From assembly GCF_002093745.1 (NCBI RefSeq), contig NZ_MTSB01000002.1:186001-250000 (forward strand): a stretch of DNA of 64,000 bases, written 5' to 3'. Positions 45,815 to 54,692 of this stretch are shown here, piece by piece. This DNA is from Pseudomonas graminis. GTDB taxonomy: Bacteria > Pseudomonadota > Gammaproteobacteria > Pseudomonadales > Pseudomonadaceae. The notes below the pieces were generated by a model that saw nothing but the letters and a program-made list of their open reading frames with translations, was not told the origin of the DNA and searched no databases. How positions within the stretch are numbered: position 1 is the first letter of the stretch; each line of letters begins with the position of its first letter. The position numbers and the translations under genes are program-made.

Positions 45815-46979
45815 CCGAATCAGAATGCCCGGCAGCAAAGTACAAGCGTATTTCACGGCAGCGATTGTTGTCTTTCTGCTGAGTTTCATTCTCAACTCGT
45901 CAGCCAAGATCACCAACAACCTGTTCTATGCATTCACGGCCTTGCCCGGCTTGTTCTTTTTGATCAAGTACCGGGGCGCAGGCGTGTTTGCCAAGCCGCT
46001 GGGCATTGCCTGGGTGGTGTTCATGACGTGCTTTCTGGTCCCGGCGCTGCAAGCGCAGGAGTTCCAGTATTACAAGCACATTGTCTACGTCAGCCTGTTT
46101 GTCTTTGTCGTGGCCGGCATCACGGACAACGGGTTTTTCCGGCGTGGCCTCTTTGTGCGGGGCATGTTCTGGGCCGTAGGCCTGTACATTCTGCTCAGTT
46201 CGATCCACAGCTGGGTGACCGGGCAGTTTGTCTTCGGCCAGCGTGTGGCAATTCTGCCGGGACGTATGGAGAACGTGATCTACGCCAGCGCCTGGCTGGT
46301 GTGCAGTCTCGCCCTGGCACTGCCGCTGTGGGCTAAAGAGCGACGTTGGGTCGAGGCGGTCTGCGCAGCCTTGTTCACGCTGGTGATCACCGCGTTTGTC
46401 GTCCAGACACGGACCGCTCTGGTCGGGGCGGGCTTCCTGTTTTTTGCCTGCACGGTGTATTCGATCTACCGTTTTCCGTTGCGTACTGTCGTGGCCTTAC
46501 TGGTATTGGGCGTTGTGGCGGCCGCAGGTTTCTGGATCGTGAAAGATGAGCAGTGGGTGACCTTGTTGATGGTCAGAGGCGATTCCTACCGTATCGAACT
46601 GTTTGAAATCATGACCGGCGAGTGGCATCGCTGCGGTTGGCTGCTGGGGTGCGGTGTCGACTTTTACACCACCCAGACACTCACCGGGGGCGTACCGATT
46701 CAGCACCCGCACAACATCTTTGTGTCACTGGGGCTCTACACCGGCGCCGCTTCGCTGGTGATGTTTCTGGTGGTGATGGCGATGACGCTGTGGAACGCCT
46801 TGCGTGAGGGTGACGCCTGGGGCCTCTATCTGGCATGCGCGCTGGTGATGCTCAACTTCGACGGCGGGCAACTGGTCGGCAACCCGGACGAACTCTGGGT
46901 GCTGGTGCTGCTGCCGGCGACGATGGTGCTGGGGCGTGTGGTGCAGACGCACCGGCTCAAGCGGGCAGCGGCGGTCTGA
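45804..46979 (+). CDS. waaL: O-antigen ligase WaaL
   Basis: WaaL joins undecaprenyl-linked O antigen to the lipid A-core on the periplasmic side. The 391-residue polytopic protein has about 11-12 hydrophobic segments, and the Wzy_C-type periplasmic loop near residues 230-305 includes the conserved His in IQHPHNIFVSLG. A second possible start is the ATG at 45825. It ends the unit that begins at the carbamoyltransferase gene and is followed by a strong bidirectional terminator. Confidence 0.9.
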   Translation: MSVDRIRMPGSKVQAYFTAAIVVFLLSFILNSSAKITNNLFYAFTALPGLFFLIKYRGAGVFAKPLGIAWVVFMTCFLVPALQAQEFQYYKHIVYVSLFVFVVAGITDNGFFRRGLFVRGMFWAVGLYILLSSIHSWVTGQFVFGQRVAILPGRMENVIYASAWLVCSLALALPLWAKERRWVEAVCAALFTLVITAFVVQTRTALVGAGFLFFACTVYSIYRFPLRTVVALLVLGVVAAAGFWIVKDEQWVTLLMVRGDSYRIELFEIMTGEWHRCGWLLGCGVDFYTTQTLTGGVPIQHPHNIFVSLGLYTGAASLVMFLVVMAMTLWNALREGDAWGLYLACALVMLNFDGGQLVGNPDELWVLVLLPATMVLGRVVQTHRLKRAAAV

Positions 46980-46992
46980 TCGCCGCAACGAA

Positions 46993-47027
46993 TAAAAATG
47001 GCCGCCTTTCGAGCGGCCATTTTTTTC
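46993..47027. terminator. bidirectional terminator between waaL and the convergent kinase gene
   Basis: ATGGCCGC (46998-47005) pairs with GCGGCCAT (47013-47020) around a 7-base loop. An A-tract precedes the stem and a T-tract follows it, so it can terminate transcripts from both sides. Confidence 0.88.
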
Positions 47028-47664
47028 AGGCCATCGCCTGGGTCAGTTCGCCCGTATCGCAGAGAGTCTGAGCGCTCATGTAGCCTTCCAGAAACGCCGG
47101 ATTGCCGTTGTCCAGCAGCCACTGGCGGTCTTCCTGATAGCGCAGCATGTGCTTGAAGTTACGCAGACGCAGGCTTTTGCGGAGCGCGCGGCGGTAGGTT
47201 TTCATGTCGGCAATGTCGATCAGGCCGAGGTTGCCGTCTGGCGTGAGGATCACGTTGCCCAGGTGCGCCGAGCGAAAGTAGATACCTTTCTCATGCAGGT
47301 TGGCGATGAAACGCCCCAGTTGCGCGCGCAGTTTGTCATCGGCGAGCGCGCTGCCCAGCAGTTGGCGCAGCGTGTAACCGGCCAGCGGTGCGTAATGCAC
47401 GGCATCACGTTCTATCTCGGCGATCCGGCGGACCGCGAGGACGCGAGGGCAGGGGATATCACGATTGGCCAGCGTGACGCAGTTGTCCGCGAAGCGCTGG
47501 GCATAGGGATACCAGGCTGCCGAGCTGACAAAACGTTTGCGCCGAAACAATTTCAACATCGACCCGTCACGCAGACGTAGTACTTTATCGCCCGTGCCGT
47601 CGGCTTCAAGCACTTCGGCGCCTTGAACCAGGTCAAGGTAATGGGCGTGGTCAAGCGCTTGCAT
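47026..47664 (-). CDS. InaA/WaaP-family kinase-like protein
   Basis: This 212-residue kinase-fold protein is the fifth kinase gene of the locus. A Lys-containing strand (DGSMLKLFRRKR) and a metal-loop Asp (LGLIDIADM) are present. The catalytic loop reads GIYFRSAHLGNVIL, so Ser replaces the usual catalytic Asp; I recall the same loop in relatives. The start at 47664 (MQALDHAHYLDL) follows GGAG at a good distance; the longer frame runs into a repeat. The gene is convergent with waaL and divergent from msbA, the same place as PA4998 in P. aeruginosa. The substrate is unknown. Confidence 0.8.
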   Translation of the reverse strand: MQALDHAHYLDLVQGAEVLEADGTGDKVLRLRDGSMLKLFRRKRFVSSAAWYPYAQRFADNCVTLANRDIPCPRVLAVRRIAEIERDAVHYAPLAGYTLRQLLGSALADDKLRAQLGRFIANLHEKGIYFRSAHLGNVILTPDGNLGLIDIADMKTYRRALRKSLRLRNFKHMLRYQEDRQWLLDNGNPAFLEGYMSAQTLCDTGELTQAMA

Positions 47665-47700
47665 CGATACTCCGGTTTTTACGCCCCAGGGGCCACTGGT

Positions 47701-47751
47701 CGTCATGCACAAGCCTGCTTTTGATTCTGGCCAAAGGCCGTGGGCAGAAGC
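47701..47751. repeat. truncated family A repeat unit
   Basis: CGTCATGCACAAGCC, GCTTTTGATTCTGGCC and AAAGGCCGTGGGCAGAAG match the short units of the 60-61 kb array, with the centre deleted between GGCCGTGGG and CAGAAG. It lies in the kinase/msbA divergent gap. Confidence 0.65.
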
Positions 47752-47879
47752 CAGATTTGCAGGTTTCAGGCAGCGATCAGAAACCCTTGGGTATGGGCGG
47801 GCCGCCTATGTTACCGCAGCAGGCGGCCGCGAAAACTGCTGTGATACAATTCGGCCTCTTTTTAACACGACGGATTCTC

Positions 47880-49682
47880 ATGACAACTTCCGAATCGTCC
47901 GCCACCTCCAGCGTGAAAATCTATTTCCGTCTGTTGTCGTACGTGCGTCCGTATGTGGGCATTTTTCTGCTCAGTATCATCGGTTTCGTGATCTTCGCCT
48001 CGACCCAGCCGATGCTCGCCGGCATCCTGAAATACTTTGTCGATGGCCTGACCAACCCTGAAGCCGTGCTGTTCCCCAATGTGCCGTACCTGCGCGAGCT
48101 GCAATTGCTGCAGGCCGTGCCGCTGCTGATCGTCCTGATCGCCGCCTGGCAGGGGCTGGGTTCGTTTCTGGGTAACTACTTTCTGGCCAAGGTCTCGCTG
48201 GGGCTGGTACACGACCTGCGCGTCGAGCTGTTCAACAAGCTGCTGGTCCTGCCCAATCGCTATTTCGACACGACCAATTCCGGCCACCTGATCTCGCGCA
48301 TCACCTTCAACGTCACGATGGTGACCGGTGCTGCCACCGATGCGATCAAGGTCGTGATTCGTGAAGGCCTGACAGTCGTGTTTTTGTTCATCTATCTGCT
48401 GATGATGAACTGGAAACTGACGCTGGTGATGCTGGCAATTCTGCCGCTGATCGCCGTCATGGTCGGCAGCGCGAGCAAGAAATTCCGCAAGCAGAGCAAG
48501 AAGATTCAAGTGGCAATGGGCGATGTGACCCATGTTGCTTCGGAAACCATTCAAGGCTATCGCGTGGTGCGCAGCTTCGGTGGTGAGTCCTACGAGCAGA
48601 ATCGTTTCGCCGAGGCCAGCGACAGCAACACCCGCAAACAGCTGCGCATGACCAAGACCGGCGCGATCTACACGCCGATGCTGCAACTGGTGATCTACAG
48701 CGCCATGGCGGTGCTTATGTTCCTGGTGCTGTTCCTGCGTGGCGATGCCACTGCAGGCGATCTGGTCGCCTACATCACTGCCGCCGGCCTGCTGCCCAAG
48801 CCGATTCGTCAGTTGTCGGAAGTCAGCTCGACCATTCAGAAGGGCGTCGCAGGTGCCGAAAGCATCTTCGAACAGCTGGATGTCGAGGAAGAGGTCGACA
48901 CCGGCACTGTCGAGCGTGATCGGGTCACCGGCCACCTTGAAGTGAAGAACCTCAGTTTCTTCTACCCGCAAACCGAGCGTCAGGTGCTGAATGACATCAG
49001 CTTCTCTGCGGCGCCGGGGCAGATGATCGCGCTGGTGGGCCGCTCCGGCAGCGGCAAGTCGACGCTGGCCAACCTGATTCCGCGGTTTTACGGTCACGAG
49101 ATGGGCAATATTCTGCTCGATGGCGTCGAGATCAACGACTACCGGTTGCGCAACCTGCGCAGGCACATCGCCCAGGTCAACCAGAACGTCACCCTGTTCA
49201 ACGACAGCATCGCCAACAACATCGCTTATGGCGATCTGGCCGGTGCGCCGCGTGCCGACATCGAGGCTGCTGCCGCTGACGCTTACGCCAAGGAATTCAT
49301 CGACCAGTTGCCGCAGGGTTTTGATACTCAGGTGGGGGAGAACGGTGTGTTGCTGTCCGGTGGTCAACGGCAGCGCCTGGCGATTGCCCGTGCCTTGCTC
49401 AAGAATGCGCCCTTGCTGATCCTCGACGAGGCCACGTCCGCACTGGACACCGAATCCGAGCGTCACATTCAGGCGGCGCTGGATCACGTCATGAAAGGCC
49501 GTACCACGCTGGTCATCGCTCACCGCCTTTCGACCATCGAAAAGGCCGACCTGATTCTGGTCATGGACGCCGGGAAAATCGTTGAGCGTGGCACCCATTC
49601 CGAGTTGCTGGCGCAAAACGGCTATTACGCCCGTTTGCATGCGATGGGGCTGGATGAGCCTGCTCCTGTCGGCGCTGTCTGA
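47880..49682 (+). CDS. msbA: lipid A-core flippase MsbA (ABC exporter)
   Basis: MsbA uses ATP to flip lipid A-core across the inner membrane. The 600-residue half-transporter has six transmembrane helices in residues 1-330. The ATPase domain has Walker A GRSGSGKST from residue 387, signature LLSGGQRQRLA and Walker B LLILDEATSALD. I chose the ATG at 47880 (MTTSESSATSSVKIYF) because the upstream open frame is intergenic and partly repeat. It is followed by a hairpin terminator and then hldE. Confidence 0.95.
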   Translation: MTTSESSATSSVKIYFRLLSYVRPYVGIFLLSIIGFVIFASTQPMLAGILKYFVDGLTNPEAVLFPNVPYLRELQLLQAVPLLIVLIAAWQGLGSFLGNYFLAKVSLGLVHDLRVELFNKLLVLPNRYFDTTNSGHLISRITFNVTMVTGAATDAIKVVIREGLTVVFLFIYLLMMNWKLTLVMLAILPLIAVMVGSASKKFRKQSKKIQVAMGDVTHVASETIQGYRVVRSFGGESYEQNRFAEASDSNTRKQLRMTKTGAIYTPMLQLVIYSAMAVLMFLVLFLRGDATAGDLVAYITAAGLLPKPIRQLSEVSSTIQKGVAGAESIFEQLDVEEEVDTGTVERDRVTGHLEVKNLSFFYPQTERQVLNDISFSAAPGQMIALVGRSGSGKSTLANLIPRFYGHEMGNILLDGVEINDYRLRNLRRHIAQVNQNVTLFNDSIANNIAYGDLAGAPRADIEAAAADAYAKEFIDQLPQGFDTQVGENGVLLSGGQRQRLAIARALLKNAPLLILDEATSALDTESERHIQAALDHVMKGRTTLVIAHRLSTIEKADLILVMDAGKIVERGTHSELLAQNGYYARLHAMGLDEPAPVGAV

Positions 49683-49691
49683 CATTGCTAT

Positions 49692-49722
49692 CAGGCGGGC
49701 TGATGCAGCCCGCCTGCCTTTT
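49692..49722 (+). terminator. terminator after msbA
   Basis: CAGGCGGGC at 49692-49700 pairs perfectly with GCCCGCCTG at 49708-49716, followed by CCTTTTGG. It lies 9 bases after the msbA stop. Confidence 0.7.
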
Positions 49723-49761
49723 GGTGGCGTGATTCAACAGCCTGTCTGTTGCAAACCCCTG

Positions 49762-49770
49762 TGCTAAGAT
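49762..49770 (+). promoter_or_regulatory. possible extended -10 element for hldE
   Basis: TGCTAAGAT has the TGnTANNNT form of an extended -10 and lies 37 bases before the hldE ATG, downstream of the msbA terminator. No clear -35 was found. Confidence 0.35.
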
Positions 49771-49806
49771 TCCGCCCCTGTCCATTTTTCTAGTACGGGT
49801 TGTTCC

Positions 49807-51228
49807 ATGAAGCTAACCATGCCGCGCTTTGATCAGGCCCCTGTCCTGGTGGTCGGTGATGTCATGCTCGACAGATACTGGCATGGTGGTACCTCGCGTA
49901 TTTCCCCTGAAGCGCCGGTGCCTGTGGTCAAGGTCGATCAGATCGAGGACCGTCCGGGCGGTGCCGCCAACGTTGCCCTGAACATTGCTGCGCTGGGCGC
50001 GCCGGCTTCGCTGGTCGGTGTGACGGGTGACGATGAGGCGGCTGACAGCCTGGCCAACAGCCTGAAAGCGGCGGGTGTACTGGCGCGCTTCCAACGCATC
50101 GCCGATCAGCCGACCATCGTCAAGTTGCGTGTCATGAGTCGCCATCAGCAATTGCTGCGTATCGACTTCGAAGAACCGTTCAACACGGATCCGCTGGCAC
50201 TGAGCGCAGAAGTTTACAGCCTGCTGGACGGCATCAAGGTGCTGGTCCTGTCCGATTACGGCAAGGGCGCACTGAAAAACCATCAGGCGCTGATTCAGGC
50301 AGCCCGCAAGCGTGGCATTCCGGTGCTGGCCGACCCCAAGGGCAAGGATTTCGCGATCTATCGCGGTGCGAGCCTGATCACCCCGAACCTGAGCGAATTC
50401 GAAGCCATCGTCGGGCATTGCGTCGACGAAGCCCAGTTGGTCACCAAAGGTGCGCAACTGATGCAGGAGCTTGACCTGGGCGCGTTGCTGGTGACCCGTG
50501 GCGAGCACGGCATGACATTGCTGCGCCCCGATCAACAAGCCCTGCACCTGCCGGCCAGAGCACGCGAAGTGTTTGATGTGACCGGCGCGGGCGATACGGT
50601 CATCTCCACGTTGGCGGCGGCGATTGCGGCTGGCGAAGAATTGCCCCATGCCGTCGCGCTGGCCAATCTGGCGGCGGGCATCGTGGTCGGCAAACTGGGC
50701 ACCGCAGCCATCAGCGCCCCTGAGCTACGCCGCGCCATTCAGCGCGAAGAGGGCTCCGAGCGCGGCGTGCTGGGCCTGGAGCAATTGCTGCTGGCGGTCG
50801 ACGATGCGCGTGCCCACAAGGAACGAATCGTCTTCACCAATGGCTGTTTCGATATTCTCCACGCCGGCCATGTGACCTACCTGGAGCAAGCCAGGGCGCT
50901 GGGCGATCGCCTTATCGTGGCAGTCAACGACGACGCTTCCGTCAGTCGTCTGAAAGGGCCGGGCCGTCCGATCAACAGTGTCGACCGGCGCATGGCGGTG
51001 CTGGCCGGGCTGGGGGCGGTGGACTGGGTCATCAGCTTCCCTGAAGGCACGCCCGAGAACCTGCTGGCTCACGTCAAGCCGGACGTGCTGGTCAAAGGCG
51101 GTGATTACGGGGTCGATCAGGTGGTCGGCGCTGACATCGTTCAGGCCTACGGCGGCGATGTGCGGGTCTTGGGGCTGGTTGAAAACAGCTCGACAACGGC
51201 AATCGTCAGAAAAATTCGCGAGCAATAA
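49807..51228 (+). CDS. hldE: bifunctional heptose-7-phosphate kinase / heptose-1-phosphate adenylyltransferase
   Basis: HldE performs two steps of ADP-heptose synthesis, supplying WaaC and WaaF. The 473-residue protein has an N-terminal ribokinase-fold kinase (PGGAANVALNIAALG near residues 52-66; anion-hole VTGAGDTVIS near 260) and a C-terminal cytidylyltransferase-like domain with the HxGH motif at 352-355 (FDILHAGHVTYLEQA). Both halves are complete. A terminator separates it from msbA, so it may have its own promoter. Confidence 0.96.
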   Translation: MKLTMPRFDQAPVLVVGDVMLDRYWHGGTSRISPEAPVPVVKVDQIEDRPGGAANVALNIAALGAPASLVGVTGDDEAADSLANSLKAAGVLARFQRIADQPTIVKLRVMSRHQQLLRIDFEEPFNTDPLALSAEVYSLLDGIKVLVLSDYGKGALKNHQALIQAARKRGIPVLADPKGKDFAIYRGASLITPNLSEFEAIVGHCVDEAQLVTKGAQLMQELDLGALLVTRGEHGMTLLRPDQQALHLPARAREVFDVTGAGDTVISTLAAAIAAGEELPHAVALANLAAGIVVGKLGTAAISAPELRRAIQREEGSERGVLGLEQLLLAVDDARAHKERIVFTNGCFDILHAGHVTYLEQARALGDRLIVAVNDDASVSRLKGPGRPINSVDRRMAVLAGLGAVDWVISFPEGTPENLLAHVKPDVLVKGGDYGVDQVVGADIVQAYGGDVRVLGLVENSSTTAIVRKIREQ

Positions 51229-51261
51229 CGCCAAGGCGAGCGGCAGGCTTCAGCCTGTCGC

Positions 51262-52218
51262 TCACAGCCTGCCGCTCATCGCCTGCAACAGTTCCCGTGC
51301 CTTGCCGGTCAGGCGCTTGAAACCGGTCTTTTTCGGCGGCGGTGTCATCCCCTGCTGACGCAGCCAGTCTTTCCAGCGGATTCGCTCCTCACGCACCACC
51401 CAGCCATCCTGTGCGGCAAAGCTTTCTGCCAGGTGCAAGCCGCGAGTTCCGGCCGGGATCAGCTTGTCGCGCTTGAGCGTGTAGAGCTCGGGCAGTGGCG
51501 ATCCGTTCTCCAGCGGCATCAGGTACAGGTCCGGTTTACTGCGGTTCAGGCGGACGATCAGTTGATCGTTTTCCAGCACTTCATCAACGTGGAACAGGCT
51601 GACCGGGCGCGCCTCTTTGGGGATTTCCAGGCGCATGTCGTAAATCAGCTGCAACGATGCCGTGGGCAGATGCACATAGGCCCTGGGCCGCTCGATGAGT
51701 GTCAGGTTGCCGCTGCGCACCGGCCTTGCCGCACCGGACAACGGGCTCAGGCGAAAGGGCATTGCGTCGCGGTAATGCAGCGCCGCCGCGTAGGGCGCAG
51801 GCAGCCAGGTTTCCTTGAACAGCCCGTTCAACCAGCCCTGAGGCGTTTCGATCAGGCATTCTTCGGCCACTTCCTGAATCGCCGTATGCAGAGGCAACGC
51901 CATTTCGTGGGCCGGGACATAACCCGAGATCAGCTTGAGTACAACGTCGCCGCGGTCCTGACGGCGCTGGCGGACCAGCACCCAGTAATCACGATTCTGC
52001 CAACTGACGGTGAGGCGGACCGAGACGCCCAGATTGGCCAGCTCGGCAGCGAAACGTTCGGTGTCCGGCACCTCGATCTTGCGTCGTCGCTGCAGGGTCT
52101 GAGCGAAGTTCATCGGCATGCCGACGCTCTGATAACTCAGGCCTTCCGGGGTGGCTTCGACGAACAGCGGCAGGGTCTTGAAGTTGCTGGGGTTCTTTCG
52201 GATCAGTGTTCGCGGCAT
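51262..52218 (-). CDS. conserved protein with degenerate Nudix-like motif
   Basis: I do not recognise a proven function. The 318-residue soluble protein has a segment LHTAIQEVAEECLIETPQGW (about residues 112-131) that looks like part of a Nudix box: an EVxEEC core without the full GX5EX7REUXEEXGU spacing. From memory, Pseudomonas relatives carry the doubtful label metal ABC transporter ATPase, yet no Walker A or ABC signature is present. It is convergent with hldE and lies upstream of nothing on its own strand within the window; the aldo/keto reductase gene ends 36 bases before its start. Confidence 0.65.
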   Translation of the reverse strand: MPRTLIRKNPSNFKTLPLFVEATPEGLSYQSVGMPMNFAQTLQRRRKIEVPDTERFAAELANLGVSVRLTVSWQNRDYWVLVRQRRQDRGDVVLKLISGYVPAHEMALPLHTAIQEVAEECLIETPQGWLNGLFKETWLPAPYAAALHYRDAMPFRLSPLSGAARPVRSGNLTLIERPRAYVHLPTASLQLIYDMRLEIPKEARPVSLFHVDEVLENDQLIVRLNRSKPDLYLMPLENGSPLPELYTLKRDKLIPAGTRGLHLAESFAAQDGWVVREERIRWKDWLRQQGMTPPPKKTGFKRLTGKARELLQAMSGRL

Positions 52219-52254
52219 AACGGCTCCTTCTTGCGTTGGGGTCGGCCGCCTACA

Positions 52255-53070
52255 TCAGGCTTGACGGCAAATCACGGCAGCGGCGGTTGCAACGTTATGC
52301 GCCAGGTGCAATGGGTTGATGGTCCCGACAATAGCACTGACAACTCCCGGGTGTTCAAACAGTAGTTGAAAACTGGCCTGCACCGGGTCCATTCCGGACG
52401 TCAGGCATGCATGGCCGCTGGCCAGTGCCTTTTTGACCAGAATGCCTTTACCGTGCGCGGCGGCGTAATCGATCACCGGTTTTTCGGTCTGTTCGTCGAG
52501 GTTGTAGGTGACCATCGCGCAGTCGCCCTCACGCAAAGCCAGCAGGCCCCCCTCGACGGTCTTGCCGGAAAAGCCGAAGGCCCGCAGCTTGCCTTCGCGC
52601 TTGAGGTCGGCAAGGGTCTGGTACACCTCGGTGTCATTGAGAATCGCCAGATCGTTGCCATCCGAATGGACCAGGACCAGATCCAGAAAGTCAGTTTCAA
52701 GACGTTTCAGGCTGCGCTCCACCGACTGGCGCGTGTGCGCAGCGCTGAAGTCGTGGCTCGACTGGCCGTTGTCGAACTCTTCACCCACCTTGCTGACGAT
52801 TACCCAGTCCTGACGCTGGCCACGCAACAACGGGCCGAGGCGTTCTTCGCTGGTACCGTAGGCCGGCGCGGTGTCGATCAGGTTGATGCCCATGTCGCGG
52901 GCCATTCGCAGCAGCATCTGTGCCTGCTGATCATCCGGAATCTTGAAGCCGCTGGGGTATTTGACACCCACATCCCGGCCCAGCTTGACGGTGCCCAGGC
53001 CCAGCGGCGAAACCGTCAGGCCGGTGCTGCCGAGGGGGCGGTGCAGGTTGTGCAGGGTTTTCAGGCTCAT
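52255..53070 (-). CDS. aldo/keto reductase
   Basis: This 271-residue NADPH-dependent reductase has the (alpha/beta)8 fold. The catalytic tetrad is visible: Asp and Tyr in LIDTAPAYGTSEERLG, Lys in WVIVSKVGEEF and His in LVLVHSDGNDL. The substrate is unknown. Its start overlaps the stop of the FAD oxidoreductase gene by four bases (ATGA), so the two are cotranscribed and may act on related substrates. Confidence 0.9.
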   Translation of the reverse strand: MSLKTLHNLHRPLGSTGLTVSPLGLGTVKLGRDVGVKYPSGFKIPDDQQAQMLLRMARDMGINLIDTAPAYGTSEERLGPLLRGQRQDWVIVSKVGEEFDNGQSSHDFSAAHTRQSVERSLKRLETDFLDLVLVHSDGNDLAILNDTEVYQTLADLKREGKLRAFGFSGKTVEGGLLALREGDCAMVTYNLDEQTEKPVIDYAAAHGKGILVKKALASGHACLTSGMDPVQASFQLLFEHPGVVSAIVGTINPLHLAHNVATAAAVICRQA

Positions 53071-54242
53071 GGCAGCAGTTCATCCCAGACAGGTATGGCC
53101 ATTGGCGGCCTTGGCACATTCGCCAGCGGGGCTTGCGGTGTCGGATGGATGCCGTCTTTCGACAACTGAGACAGCACCCGGTCAGCGAAGTCCGGTGCCA
53201 GTGCCAGCTTGGTCGGCCAACCCACCATCAGGCGCTGCTGGCTGTCGAGAAAGGCGTTGTCCGGGCGTACCAGGCCTGACTGGGCAGGCTCGGCACGGTC
53301 CACGCGCAGGGTCGCCCACTGCGCCTGGCTCAGGTCGATCCACGGCAGCAACGCTTCAAGTTCCTTGCGGGCGACGGCAATCTGCGCGTCAGGTTCGCGC
53401 GCCACGCCGTCGGCCTCGGCCAGATCGCCGCCCAGGTACCACACGCATTGGCCATTGGCGGCAAAATGAGTGGTGACGGTAATGCGCGGCTTGGTGCCAC
53501 CGCCCAGACAGTGTGCGTACAGCGGTTTCAGAGTTGCGCCCTTGACCAGCACCATGTGCAGGGGGCGGCGCTGCATTTGAGGTTGCGACACGCCAAGCGC
53601 GTTCAGCAGGTCGGCATTACCGCCGCCCGCACTGAGCACGATGCGCTGGGCATGAATGTCACGATCATCGACGCGCAGGCCGACCAGTTCATCCGCCTCG
53701 TAAAGCGGCTCGATCTTCTGCCCGGCCAGCAAGCTGTCGCCCGCCAGCTCCGCAAGCCGTTCGATCAGGCTTGGTACATCGACCACCAGTTCTGCCAGTC
53801 GATAGACCTTGCCCTTGAATTTCGGGTTTTGCAGGGCCGGCGGCAGTTGCTCGCCCTTGACCTGATCCACGCGACCACGCACCGCCTTGCTGGCAAAAAA
53901 GCTGGTCAGGTTGCCCGCGAGGGTGCCCGGCGACCACAGGTAATGGGCCTCGGACAGCAGGCGTACGCCGGACAGGTCCAGCTCGCCCTTGCCGTCGAGC
54001 GCTTCCCGCCAGCGGCGCGGCATGTCGGCAATGGCCTCGGAGGCACCCGACAGCGCGCCATGCAGCGCGTATTTGGCGCCGCCGTGAATAATGCCCTGCG
54101 ACTTCAGGCTTTGCCCGCCACCCAGGCTGGCGCTTTCTACCAGCACTGTCGAGAACCCTTGACGACGCAACCGGGCATTGAGCCAGAGACCGGCGACGCC
54201 AGCCCCGACAATCAGCACGTCAGTGGAAATAACCGATGGCAT
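53067..54242 (-). CDS. FAD-dependent oxidoreductase (DAO family)
   Basis: This 391-residue flavoprotein has the N-terminal dinucleotide fold DVLIVGAGVAGLWLNARLRR. The domain layout is of the D-amino-acid oxidase/glycerol-3-phosphate dehydrogenase type (SLGGGQSLKSQGIIHGGAKY, IVLSAGGGNADLLN). The start at 54242 (MPSVISTDVL) follows GAGGTG at good spacing; an upstream in-frame ATG at 54260 is less likely. It is translationally coupled to the downstream aldo/keto reductase. The substrate is not predictable. Confidence 0.87.
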   Translation of the reverse strand: MPSVISTDVLIVGAGVAGLWLNARLRRQGFSTVLVESASLGGGQSLKSQGIIHGGAKYALHGALSGASEAIADMPRRWREALDGKGELDLSGVRLLSEAHYLWSPGTLAGNLTSFFASKAVRGRVDQVKGEQLPPALQNPKFKGKVYRLAELVVDVPSLIERLAELAGDSLLAGQKIEPLYEADELVGLRVDDRDIHAQRIVLSAGGGNADLLNALGVSQPQMQRRPLHMVLVKGATLKPLYAHCLGGGTKPRITVTTHFAANGQCVWYLGGDLAEADGVAREPDAQIAVARKELEALLPWIDLSQAQWATLRVDRAEPAQSGLVRPDNAFLDSQQRLMVGWPTKLALAPDFADRVLSQLSKDGIHPTPQAPLANVPRPPMAIPVWDELLP

Positions 54243-54290
54243 GAGCACCTCAGTGAGCAAAAAGTATGAGCATTATAAGGGATCAGGTTT

Positions 54291-54623
54291 TCAATGCCCG
54301 GCGGTTTTCGAGAACAGCTGGATGACCGCCACACCGGCCACGATCATACCCATGCCCAGTAACGCGGGCAGGTCGAGTTTCTGGCCGTAGATAAAGTACG
54401 CCGCGATGCTCACCATGACGATGCCCATGCCCGACCAGATCGCGTAAGTGATGCCCACCGGGATCGTGCGCATCACCAGGATCAGCATCCAGAACGCGAT
54501 CGCATAACCGGTGATCAGCAACAGCAAGGGCAGAGGCGTGCTCAGCCCCTTGACGGCCTTCATGGACGTGGTGGCGATGACTTCCGCGCAGACGGCGATA
54601 GCCAGCAGGTAATAAGCGTTCAT
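54291..54623 (-). CDS. small multidrug resistance (SMR) transporter, EmrE-like
   Basis: This 110-residue inner-membrane protein has four transmembrane helices and works as a dimer, exchanging protons for cationic compounds. The essential Glu14 is in place (AIAVCAEVIATTSMK), and GITYAIWSGMGIV and the closing GMGMIVAGVAVIQL are typical of the EmrE/QacE branch. It lies just upstream of the oxidoreductase pair on the same strand and is divergent from waaA. Confidence 0.92.
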   Translation of the reverse strand: MNAYYLLAIAVCAEVIATTSMKAVKGLSTPLPLLLLITGYAIAFWMLILVMRTIPVGITYAIWSGMGIVMVSIAAYFIYGQKLDLPALLGMGMIVAGVAVIQLFSKTAGH

Positions 54624-54692
54624 GATGCATTCCTTTTCGTCAGGATGCGCATTCTAGCGGCTTGTGATGGCGGGCTGATAAACTCCGCGCCC

